Source: Bacteroidetes bacterium GWF2_40_14
GTDB taxonomy: Bacteria; Bacteroidota; Bacteroidia; Bacteroidales; UBA932
DNA: 62,166 nt
Reading direction: 5' to 3'
Assembly: GCA_001769195.1 (NCBI GenBank)
Contig: MEOK01000028.1
Span: forward strand, 1 to 62,166
The position numbers were made by a program, and so were the translations under genes. Below are positions 1 through 7,187 of this stretch, in pieces. The notes under the pieces were generated by a model. It made no database searches and had not been told where the DNA came from. It saw only the letters and a list, made by a program, of their open reading frames with translations. The stretch's first letter is position 1. Every line of letters begins with the position of its first letter.

Positions 1-118
1 CACTCTTTTGAAAATTAAAATAAATTTGTATTTTTGGATTTTTCAATGAGCTTACAGGCCACTCTTTTGAAAATTAAAATAAATTTGTATTTTTGGATTT
101 TTCAATGAGCTTACAGGC
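1..118 (+). repeat. 59-bp perfect tandem duplication (two units)
   Basis: Bases 1-59 and 60-118 are identical. The last third of the unit (GGATTTTTCAATG followed by AGCTTACAGGC) resembles the outer left arm of the dispersed palindromic elements described below (compare the reverse complement of 61700-61722), so the duplication appears to have arisen inside copy A of that family. Each unit also carries a full Bacteroidota promoter match. The left edge of the window cuts the region, so there may be more units upstream. Confidence 0.95.
7..95 (+). promoter_or_regulatory. Duplicated Bacteroidota-type promoter upstream of gph
   Basis: Each 59-bp unit contains TTTG (7-10 and 66-69), an 18-bp spacer, then TATTTTTG (29-36 and 88-95), matching the -33 TTTG / -7 TAnnTTTG consensus. 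A second -7-like box TAAATTTG lies at 21-28 and 80-87. Reading rightward, these would transcribe through copy A of the palindromic element into gph. The match is by eye; activity is inferred. Confidence 0.45.
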
Positions 119-261
119 GGGTGTGCTCTGCTCATGCAGGGCACACGCGTTAAGAAAAACAAGAAGCGCAAGCCTGTATCCCGTACTTATTGGCATAATT
201 GGGTTGCGCATTTGTTTTTTAGCAAAACGACAGTAAAGTGGGTAAATCCGGGATACGCATC
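119..261 (+). repeat. Palindromic element family, copy A (right terminal repeat missing)
   Basis: The core hairpin pairs 149-171 (GTTAAGAAAAACAAG then AGCGCAA) with 201-223 (GGGTTGCGC then ATTTGTTTTTTAGC). It is followed by the conserved right arm at 237-261 (AGTGGGT, AAATCC, then GGGATACGCATC). The left arm is degenerate and duplicated (1-118), and the terminal inverted repeat seen in copies B, C and D is absent on the gph side. The element runs to within about 25 bp of the proposed gph start, so gph has lost, or never had, an independent upstream region here. Confidence 0.75.
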
Positions 262-286
262 TCCAGAGCCTGCTCCTTGTCTGGAA

Positions 287-952
287 GTGCCCATAAAATA
301 CAAAGGAATCATATTCGACCTCGACGGCACCCTCGTCAACTCACTGGAGGACATAGCAGACTCCATGAACTGCGTCCTGCAGGAAAACAACCTCCCAACC
401 CATCCTCTTGAATCCTATAAGCTATTTGTAGGCAAGGGTATACGCAATCTAGTCCGCCAGGCAATTCCGGAAGAGGCGAGAGAGGAGGAGCTTGTCAACA
501 ATTGTTACAGGTCCATGGTTAATGTTTATCGCAGAAACAGTACAAAAAAAACCAGACTGTACGATGGTATCGCCGAAATGCTCGACGAACTGACTGCCAG
601 AGGATTAAAACTGGCAATACTGTCCAACAAAGCCGACGAACTCACTCAGAGAATTGTTTCGGACTTGCTCTCTGCATGGCATTTTGAAGTTGTTACTGGT
701 CTACACACTGAGGCTCATAAAAAGCCAAATCCTATTGTTGCTTTGCAAATAAGTGAAAAATTCGGAATCTTGCCTCAGGAGATAATTTATGTGGGGGATA
801 CTTCCACAGACATGCTTACTGCAACCAACGCCGGAATGTATGCTGTTGGGGTTTTATGGGGATTTCGTACAAAGGAGGAGCTAGTCAGGAGCGGTGCAAA
901 ATACTTACTTAGTTATCCTTCAGAAATTATTAGTATATTAGTGCCTGCCTAA
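287..952 (+). CDS. gph: HAD-family phosphoglycolate phosphatase-like hydrolase
   Basis: A haloacid dehalogenase phosphatase of the Gph type, predicted to remove phosphate from 2-phosphoglycolate or a related small phosphate in the cytosol. Motif I is FDLDGT (nucleophile Asp11, acid/base Asp13), motif II is the Ser of LSNKAD, motif III the Lys of HKKPNP, and motif IV is GDTSTDM near residue 171; a helical cap lies between motifs I and II. I start it at GTG 287 (221 aa), because family members begin just before the KGIIFDLDGT strand. The frame stays open back to ATG 134, but those 51 residues are translated palindromic element and look foreign to the family. It is followed 11 bp later by the PagL-like gene, probably co-transcribed. 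Exact substrate is uncertain, as in most of this family. Confidence 0.85.
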   Translation: MPIKYKGIIFDLDGTLVNSLEDIADSMNCVLQENNLPTHPLESYKLFVGKGIRNLVRQAIPEEAREEELVNNCYRSMVNVYRRNSTKKTRLYDGIAEMLDELTARGLKLAILSNKADELTQRIVSDLLSAWHFEVVTGLHTEAHKKPNPIVALQISEKFGILPQEIIYVGDTSTDMLTATNAGMYAVGVLWGFRTKEELVRSGAKYLLSYPSEIISILVPA

Positions 953-963
953 AACTTTCAACT

Positions 964-2217
964 ATGAGAAAAGCGAGTTTCATTCTTAGCTGCATTACGC
1001 TGCTTTTTGTTTTGTGCATAACTTCTATTATACAGGCACAGCAGAAAATTGACAGCCAGCCTGTTACTCACAACAATGACAAGCGTGCCCAGATTCCGGT
1101 ATTTATGCAGAAGTCATATTTCGAGGCTACCTTTGGAGCTATAAACTATCCCTTTTCGGCAGAGCAGCTTGAACCCGGATACCGCTTTCAGTCAGTCAAG
1201 ATAAGTCATTCAGCTGTCCGACTGGTTTTAATGGGTCATCAGTTCAACAAATATCTTGCAGCTCAAATAACATATATGCGCCCTATCCTTTGGGTAGGAT
1301 ACGATTACATTGATGAGAGCGAAGCTTCAGGAAGGCTTCATGGTCATTCGGTCTGGATGAACATAGCCGGCCTGACAATCAAGCCTCAATTACCAATAGG
1401 ACAACACCTTTCACTATATGCAGAGGGTGGTCTCGGGTTGGTTACACGCCACGGATTTAAAGACGATTCCGGCAATCCTGTAATAAAAGATGCAAACTTC
1501 GCCACAGCCACTTTTGGGGCCGGCCTGCATTACAAGATTAACGAAAGGTTTGGACTCCAGGTTGCAACCAGTTATACTCCCGCTAACGAGAAGAACAAGC
1601 AACCCTATACTACCTTTATTGGTGGTGGCATAAGATGTAACTTCCGCCCGTTTTCTGAGGAGCGACTCGAGAAAGCTGCAAAATGTGGGCAAATTCATCC
1701 GAAGCAATGGATACAGTTAGGGGTTTCGAGCAATGTGCTTGGTTACGGAATCAATAACTTTGTTGCCGATATTCCGATATTCTGGGGAGGCAACTCAGAG
1801 GTGGCCCAAGGTATTCAACTGACTTATCAGAGAAATATTTTTCATGGACCCCGGTTTTTCGCTATGGATTGGGGAACCAACATCTCTTACTGGCAGACAA
1901 AACAAAACAGAGAAAACTTCTTTACAATTTCTGTTTTCCCCGTTTTCCGTTTCAATTATCTGCATACAAAACCATTTGATGCTTACTTCTTCTATACTCT
2001 GGGTGGGCCGGCATTTATCTCCAAAAGCATTCTTGACGGCGACAACACTGGCAAAAAATTCACCTTCTACGACGCAATGGCTCTTGGCTTTTTCTTCGGG
2101 AAAACCCGTCAGTACAACTTAGAGTTCAAGATAGCCCACTTCTCAAACGGAAATATTTTCCCCCAAAACGGTGGTGTAAAAATTCCGTTGTCACTTAATT
2201 TCGGGTACGCGTTTTAA
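964..2217 (+). CDS. Outer-membrane beta-barrel protein with C-terminal PagL-like (acyloxyacyl hydrolase) domain
   Basis: A 417-residue exported protein with a signal peptide (about residues 1-25, ending SIIQAQQ). The first half looks like an OmpA-type eight-strand beta-barrel (alternating aromatic strands, about 50-230). The second half (about 250-417) resembles lipid A 3-O-deacylase/acyloxyacyl hydrolase barrels: it ends in the AHFSNGN motif (His392, Ser394) and a terminal aromatic strand closing in Phe. In Pseudomonas PagL the triad is His, Ser and a Glu 12 residues after the Ser; here that position is Lys406. So it may be a lipid A-modifying enzyme with a different acid, or an inactive barrel. 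The two-barrel fusion is itself unusual in length (PagL is about 170 aa). It follows gph in the same direction. Confidence 0.7.
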   Translation: MRKASFILSCITLLFVLCITSIIQAQQKIDSQPVTHNNDKRAQIPVFMQKSYFEATFGAINYPFSAEQLEPGYRFQSVKISHSAVRLVLMGHQFNKYLAAQITYMRPILWVGYDYIDESEASGRLHGHSVWMNIAGLTIKPQLPIGQHLSLYAEGGLGLVTRHGFKDDSGNPVIKDANFATATFGAGLHYKINERFGLQVATSYTPANEKNKQPYTTFIGGGIRCNFRPFSEERLEKAAKCGQIHPKQWIQLGVSSNVLGYGINNFVADIPIFWGGNSEVAQGIQLTYQRNIFHGPRFFAMDWGTNISYWQTKQNRENFFTISVFPVFRFNYLHTKPFDAYFFYTLGGPAFISKSILDGDNTGKKFTFYDAMALGFFFGKTRQYNLEFKIAHFSNGNIFPQNGGVKIPLSLNFGYAF

Positions 2218-2313
2218 AAGAACACTATGGATCTAATTTTAGGATGACAGGCTTATTTAAAGGAAACTGGACCGATCCCTTGCCTTGTTTATATTTTGAC
2301 AGTTCGTCAGCAA

Positions 2314-3705
2314 TTACCTCTTTCTTATTAATTTACTATCAATCAAATCTAGCAGCGGTCCTGTCATAAAAGTTGTGGCAAGAGCCATAAGAACTAAAAT
2401 TGTAAACAGGGTAGGTGTGAGGATCCCTAAGTCATAACCAATATTCAAAACGATTAATTCCATTAATCCGCGCGTATTCATGAGTGCCCCAATTGAAAAT
2501 GATTCTCTCCAGGTATATCCTGTCATTTTTGCGGCGAATGCACTTCCTCCTAGTTTTCCCAAAACTGCAATAAATATAATCAACAGACAAATTATCCAGA
2601 AATAACCTTCATTCAAAAGACCAATTTGTGTCTTCAGACCTGTTATTGCAAAGAAAATCGGCAGCAAGAGCAATATGCTGACATCTTCTATTTTGGCCAT
2701 CAGAAGTTCTTTTATATGTAAGTTTTTTGGCATAATGACTCCCGCCAGAAATGCCCCGAACAAAGCGTGAATGCCAATAGTCTCGGTAATGCATGCCGAT
2801 ACGAGAAGGATGAAAAAAACAGTTACTACAAATTGTTTATTCAGATTTTTACTGTTGGCATATTTATCACTTATTCTCTTTATCCATGGACGAATTGCAT
2901 AAAACATGAGTAAAATAAATACAATAGTAAACAATATTGATAACAACGCACTTGCAATGCTACCCGCTTTTATAATAGCAATAACCATTACAAGAATACA
3001 CCATGCTGTCACATCATTAAATGCAGCACTTGCAATTACAATTGCCCCAAGAGAAGTTTTGGTAAGACCTCGCTCCTGTAAAATTCTGGCAAGCACCGGA
3101 AATGCGGTAATACTTACAGATATTCCTATAAAAAGAGCAAATGCAGTAAAGCTCACATTAGCCGGAGCGAACTGCTCATATAAGAAATATGAAACCACCA
3201 CTCCAAGAAAATAGGGAAAAATGATACTGGTATTACTTATTACTATGGCATTGTAGGTTTTGTTCTTCAGCTGGTCCAGATCCAGCTCCATCCCTATAAT
3301 GAACATAAAAAACGCCAAACCTATCTGACTGAGAAATTCAAGATTAGCAAGAGAGTTTAAAGGAAAGAGAAAATCAAAGATTTCCGGAAAAAGAAAACCC
3401 ATTATTGACGGACCAAGGACTATTCCCGCTATCATCTCACCAATAACAGAGGGTTGTCCAATTTTGGTAATAATAAATCCGAATACCTTCGATACTGCAA
3501 GTATAGCTATTATCTCCAGAAGCAGTAATCCAAAGGGACTCCTTAAATTATGAAAAAAATGATTCTCGTTATTATCATTTGAAATCTCCGATGTGATTAT
3601 CTGCTCATTTACTGGTCTTAATTTCTCCCCTGAATCTATTACAAATAAAATCAGACAGCCAAAAATTCCCATGAAAAAGGCATATAGTATTAGTTTGCCT
3701 CTCAT
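2314..3705 (-). CDS. Cation:proton antiporter, CPA2 (Kef/NhaS-like) membrane domain
   Basis: A 463-residue polytopic membrane protein expected to exchange Na+ or K+ for H+ across the inner membrane. One N-terminal hydrophobic segment (about 7-24) is followed by a polar stretch and about 12 membrane segments. The family signature GEMIAGIVLGPS lies near residue 90. The ion-binding helix carries Asn-Asp (SAAFNDVTAW, near residue 230), where many CPA2 members have Asp-Asp; Asn-Asp is more usual in electroneutral exchangers. There is no C-terminal TrkA/RCK domain. The ATG overlaps the TGA of the upstream DUF4403 gene by one base (TGATG), so translation is probably coupled. Ion specificity cannot be read from the sequence. 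Confidence 0.85.
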   Translation of the reverse strand: MRGKLILYAFFMGIFGCLILFVIDSGEKLRPVNEQIITSEISNDNNENHFFHNLRSPFGLLLLEIIAILAVSKVFGFIITKIGQPSVIGEMIAGIVLGPSIMGFLFPEIFDFLFPLNSLANLEFLSQIGLAFFMFIIGMELDLDQLKNKTYNAIVISNTSIIFPYFLGVVVSYFLYEQFAPANVSFTAFALFIGISVSITAFPVLARILQERGLTKTSLGAIVIASAAFNDVTAWCILVMVIAIIKAGSIASALLSILFTIVFILLMFYAIRPWIKRISDKYANSKNLNKQFVVTVFFILLVSACITETIGIHALFGAFLAGVIMPKNLHIKELLMAKIEDVSILLLLPIFFAITGLKTQIGLLNEGYFWIICLLIIFIAVLGKLGGSAFAAKMTGYTWRESFSIGALMNTRGLMELIVLNIGYDLGILTPTLFTILVLMALATTFMTGPLLDLIDSKLIRKR

Positions 3706-5093
3706 CAGAATTTGATGTCCTCTATTTTGATCGCTACATTCCCCTTTAGGTTCACCTGAATCCTTACAGCACCAGGAACCATATTCACATCGGTTACCGA
3801 TATATATCCAAGGTTGCCCCTGAGTTTTACGCCATCGTAAATCTGATACTCTTCTAGCATCCTGTTTGCTTCGGCTCGTGCGCTATCTAAATCTGCAGTC
3901 AACGGGTAAGAGAGGTATGGCATGACCTTCTTGAGTATCATGCCGTGAAGTAGCCAGCTGGCCGACTTTACAAGAGAGTTGCGTGTTTTTACATCAAATT
4001 CCGGTTCAACAACCTCAAGGGCATCTTTTTCCAGATTGTAGGCAAGTTTCCCCGTAAAGTACACCCGTCCCTTGAGTGATCCCGAAACATCTGCTACAAA
4101 GACAGCCCTCCCGGCACTGCTATAAAGCGACAGCTGATCTATGACAACTGTTTTCTTTCCCTCGGTAAAGCTTTTGCCCGTAAGCTGCTTTTTAGCCATC
4201 TCCGATATTTTGTCGAATGTAACATCGGCAGCAATATTAAGATTAAACTGCTGAGGTTGTCTGGCAATGTTCCGGAACTGCGGGAGCTCCGCTTTATTGC
4301 CTGTAACCACAGGTTGCGCTCCTGTTATGGATTCCAGCTGGGAGTAAAATGACATTGAGAGAATCAGACGATTGCCCCTCGACACAAATGGCGATACCAG
4401 AATGTCTTTAGGAGTTATTCTAAGCCATACATTATTCTCTTCGTTCATGAGTATTGGCTTCTGAACTTCTTCCCACATCTGCAAAACATATTTTTTAAGG
4501 TCAACAGTCTCTGAGAGAGTCCTGTCTATCTGTTCGTTTATCGTTTTATCAAACCGCGACAGAGCCAGATCTGCTATTGGAGTAAAAGGGATATTAACTC
4601 CGATTATGCTTATTTTTGGTTTTTCAATCCACTCATATCCGGAAGATACCGTTTTGGAGATTAGTTTCCAGTTTTTATCTATGCTTATTGTTGTCCGGTA
4701 AATGAGAGCTATTGTGCCTGTGGCTTCGTACTGGTCAGAAAGTACAATTCCCAGCTTCTCCATCTTCCACGCAAAGCGTGACCATACCTTAAGCGGTACA
4801 CGATAGACTATCTCGTTGTTGTTTACAAACAGAGCGAAATTCTGAGCTTTCCATATCTTGATTGTGAGGTCCCTGTCTGAAACGTTACTACCCTCATACA
4901 AAAGGCCTGTCATCTTTTTGTTGATGGCGGCCTCTAGCTTCTTTACATCCAGTTCCAGTTCCAGAGGGAGTTCAGAAATTGCAGGAGCAAGCTCCGAGGG
5001 CAGGTAAGATTCTGCCGGCCCCTCAATTTTTGCTGTTTTACAGGATACAATCAGAAAAGTGAGAAAAACTCCAAAAAATAATAGCTTTTTCAC
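3705..5093 (-). CDS. DUF4403 family lipoprotein
   Basis: A 462-residue predicted lipoprotein: a short signal peptide with the lipobox-like LTFLIVSC puts the modified Cys at residue 18. The remainder matches what I know of the DUF4403 family (two long tubular, lipid-binding-like beta domains), whose function is not established. The gene starts at GTG (bases 5091-5093), and this GTG overlaps the TAG stop of frr by one base; its own stop overlaps the antiporter ATG. This three-gene stop/start chain implies translational coupling of frr, DUF4403 and the antiporter, although their roles have no obvious link. Confidence 0.75.
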   Translation of the reverse strand: MKKLLFFGVFLTFLIVSCKTAKIEGPAESYLPSELAPAISELPLELELDVKKLEAAINKKMTGLLYEGSNVSDRDLTIKIWKAQNFALFVNNNEIVYRVPLKVWSRFAWKMEKLGIVLSDQYEATGTIALIYRTTISIDKNWKLISKTVSSGYEWIEKPKISIIGVNIPFTPIADLALSRFDKTINEQIDRTLSETVDLKKYVLQMWEEVQKPILMNEENNVWLRITPKDILVSPFVSRGNRLILSMSFYSQLESITGAQPVVTGNKAELPQFRNIARQPQQFNLNIAADVTFDKISEMAKKQLTGKSFTEGKKTVVIDQLSLYSSAGRAVFVADVSGSLKGRVYFTGKLAYNLEKDALEVVEPEFDVKTRNSLVKSASWLLHGMILKKVMPYLSYPLTADLDSARAEANRMLEEYQIYDGVKLRGNLGYISVTDVNMVPGAVRIQVNLKGNVAIKIEDIKF

Positions 5094-5659
5094 TATACTG
5101 TCATTATCTCTTTCTCTTTAAAAGCAAGAGCCTCGTCTACCTTTTTATTATAATGTTCAGTCTCTTTCTGAAGCGTGTTCTCACCATCCTTGACAACGTC
5201 TTCCGGAAGACCATCCTTCTGATATTTTTTCAAAAGCTCCACGCCATCTCTGCGTGCGTTGCGAATACTGATTTTTGCATTTTCTCCTGAAGCTTTCACC
5301 CTTTTTACAAGGTCCCTTCTTCTGTCCTCGGTAAGCGGCGGTACATTGATTCTAATATGTTCTCCATTGTTCTGCGGAGTGAATCCGATATTGGCAGCCA
5401 TGATGGCTTTCTCAATTGCCGGAATCATCTTTTTGTCCCATGGCTGAAGCAGCATTGTCTTTGCATCGGGAGCTGTAACGCTGGCGATCTGAGGTATGGG
5501 TGTAGGATTACCATAATAGTCCACCATAACATTGTTAAAGACAGCAGTATTTGCTTTGCCGGCCCTAAAGGTTTTAAGTTCCTCATCAAGATGTATAAGA
5601 GCTCTGTGCATCTTCTCTTTTTCTGAGGCAATAACCTCGACTTGTTTACTTATATCCAT
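5093..5659 (-). CDS. frr: Ribosome recycling factor
   Basis: A 188-residue protein of standard RRF length. With EF-G, RRF splits the post-termination ribosome in the cytosol. Recognisable blocks are the N-terminal helix with FRAGKANTAVF, the small domain segment NPTPIPQIASV, and the long C-terminal helices with PPLTEDRRRDLVKRVK. It lies directly downstream of pyrH (11 bp gap on the minus strand), the classic pyrH-frr order found in many bacteria. Its TAG stop overlaps the GTG start of the DUF4403 gene. Confidence 0.97.
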   Translation of the reverse strand: MDISKQVEVIASEKEKMHRALIHLDEELKTFRAGKANTAVFNNVMVDYYGNPTPIPQIASVTAPDAKTMLLQPWDKKMIPAIEKAIMAANIGFTPQNNGEHIRINVPPLTEDRRRDLVKRVKASGENAKISIRNARRDGVELLKKYQKDGLPEDVVKDGENTLQKETEHYNKKVDEALAFKEKEIMTV

Positions 5660-5670
5660 AATCTTTAAAT

Positions 5671-6384
5671 TTATTCTTTCGAACAGACAACTGTCCCAAT
5701 TTGCTCACCTTTTACAAGACGTAACAGGTTCCCGGAAATGTTCATGTCAAAAACTACAATAGGAATATTGTTTTCTTTGCAAAGAGAAAAAGCAGTCTGG
5801 TCCATAATCCTGAGATTGTCCGAGATAGCCTTGTCATAGCTAAGTGTTGTATACTTTACGGCTTTGGGGTCCTTTTCGGGGTCAGCTGTATAGACTCCGT
5901 CTACCCTTGTTCCCTTTAAAAGAGCATCTGCCCCTATTTCGGAAGCTCTCAATGCCGATGCAGAATCTGTAGTAAAGAAAGGGTTTCCGGTGCCTCCGGC
6001 AATTATTGCAACACCCCCGCCCTGCATGAACTTCACCGCCTTATCTCTCTCGTAGTATCTTGCATAAGGTTCTGCCGGAGTAGATGTAAATACCTCTGCA
6101 TCAACTCCTGTAGATTTTATGGCCATTGATAATCCTATACTGTTGATTATTGTTGCCAACATACCCATCTGATCACCCTTGACTCTGTCGAAACCTTTTC
6201 CTACGCCCGACAGACCCCTGAAAATATTTCCTCCCCCTATTACTACAGCAACCTCAACGCCTGCCGATACAATCTCAAAAATATCCTTTGAGTATTGAGA
6301 AAGCATGCTTTCATCGATACCCTTACCCTCCTTGCCTCCAATGCTCTCTCCACTAAGTTTTAGAAGAACTCTTTTGTATTTCAT
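5671..6384 (-). CDS. pyrH: UMP kinase
   Basis: A 237-residue amino-acid-kinase-fold enzyme that makes UDP from UMP and ATP in pyrimidine nucleotide synthesis. It shows the N-terminal KRVLLKLSGES strand, the glycine-rich GGGNIFRG loop, and the C-terminal nucleotide-binding region with DADALLKGT-like and TADPEKDPKA segments typical of bacterial PyrH. The ATG at 6384 is the natural start. It heads the pyrH-frr-DUF4403-antiporter block and is divergent from sdhC; a minus-strand -7 box lies at 6430-6437. Confidence 0.97.
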   Translation of the reverse strand: MKYKRVLLKLSGESIGGKEGKGIDESMLSQYSKDIFEIVSAGVEVAVVIGGGNIFRGLSGVGKGFDRVKGDQMGMLATIINSIGLSMAIKSTGVDAEVFTSTPAEPYARYYERDKAVKFMQGGGVAIIAGGTGNPFFTTDSASALRASEIGADALLKGTRVDGVYTADPEKDPKAVKYTTLSYDKAISDNLRIMDQTAFSLCKENNIPIVVFDMNISGNLLRLVKGEQIGTVVCSKE

Positions 6385-6429
6385 TAATTATTAGGTATTA
6401 AATAGCTACAACGGCCTTTATTAATCAAA

Positions 6430-6437
6430 CAAAAATA
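6430..6437 (-). promoter_or_regulatory. -7 box TATTTTTG for pyrH operon
   Basis: On the minus strand this reads TATTTTTG, a match to the Bacteroidota TAnnTTTG -7 element, about 45 bp upstream of the pyrH ATG. No clear TTTG -33 element is present at the right spacing. Confidence 0.5.
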
Positions 6438-6469
6438 GCTAAATATTATGAAAATACCAAGCAACAGAT

Positions 6470-6477
6470 TATCTTTG
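6470..6477 (+). promoter_or_regulatory. -7 box TATCTTTG for sdhC
   Basis: A perfect TAnnTTTG match 36 bp upstream of the sdhC ATG, on the opposite strand to the pyrH box. The two boxes lie about 33 bp apart, so the divergent promoters may interfere with each other. Confidence 0.6.
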
Positions 6478-6513
6478 CTCCCTCTCAAATATCGATAATA
6501 AAAACAATCTGTC

Positions 6514-7182
6514 ATGGGAAATATATTTACATCATCTATCGGGAAAAAACTCATCATGAGTATTACGGGCCTCTTTCTGATACTGTTTCTGCTGATCCAC
6601 CTATTTGCAAATTCTGCATACATTCTGGGACCTGAGGCTTTCGATACGATTATTATGATAATGGGTTCTCCTGTGGTGGTGGTAATGGTTCCTGTCTTAG
6701 CCGCCGGTTTTGTTATCCACATTTTATATGCAGGGTTTCTCACACTTACTAATCTTAAGGCACGAGGCTCCAAAAGATACGCAGTTTCACACACCGGCAG
6801 GGCAGATTCATGGGCCTCAAAGAACATGTTTGTACTGGGAATCATCGTTCTTGGATTTCTTGGGTTCCACCTTACTCACTTCTGGGCAAAAATGCAACTT
6901 CAGGATTTTACAGGAAGCGAGGCAGAGGATGTGAATATGCTGATGAATCTCACCTTTGGCAACATCTGGATAGTTGTAGCATACGCAGTATGGTTCAGTG
7001 CACTGTGGTTCCACCTTACCCACGGCTTCTGGAGCGCATTCCAGACAATCGGCCTGAACAATTCAAAATGGCTGAACAGATGGAAATTAGTTGCCTATGT
7101 TTATGCAACATTTATCTTCCTTGGCTTTCTGACAATTGCAGTTACAGCATATCTCAGGGCCAACGGCATGATCGCTTTCTAG
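6514..7182 (+). CDS. sdhC: Succinate dehydrogenase/fumarate reductase cytochrome b subunit
   Basis: A 222-residue five-helix membrane protein of the b558 type that anchors SdhA/SdhB, binds haem and exchanges electrons with menaquinone. Histidines placed in helices (LLIHLF, FVIHILY, GFHLTHFW, LWFHLTHGFW) fit the di-haem ligands of this family, and the segment HGFWSAFQTIG is characteristic. In Bacteroidota sdhC is normally followed by sdhA and sdhB. Here the next gene, 5 bp downstream, is hemW on the opposite strand, so the flavoprotein and iron-sulfur subunits must be encoded elsewhere or be missing. A promoter box lies upstream (6470-6477) and a terminator-like hairpin lies just downstream. 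Confidence 0.93.
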   Translation: MGNIFTSSIGKKLIMSITGLFLILFLLIHLFANSAYILGPEAFDTIIMIMGSPVVVVMVPVLAAGFVIHILYAGFLTLTNLKARGSKRYAVSHTGRADSWASKNMFVLGIIVLGFLGFHLTHFWAKMQLQDFTGSEAEDVNMLMNLTFGNIWIVVAYAVWFSALWFHLTHGFWSAFQTIGLNNSKWLNRWKLVAYVYATFIFLGFLTIAVTAYLRANGMIAF

Positions 7183-7187
7183 AGTAT

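Noticed and set aside
134-286. N-terminal 51-residue extension of gph from ATG 134
   Set aside because: It is a translation of palindromic element copy A, has no relation to the HAD family, and a GTG start lies at the family's normal N-terminus. Kept as a possibility in the findings.
6384-6845. 153-codon open frame antisense to sdhC
   Set aside because: It overlaps the well-supported sdhC on the other strand, has no recognisable domain, and covers the divergent promoter region.
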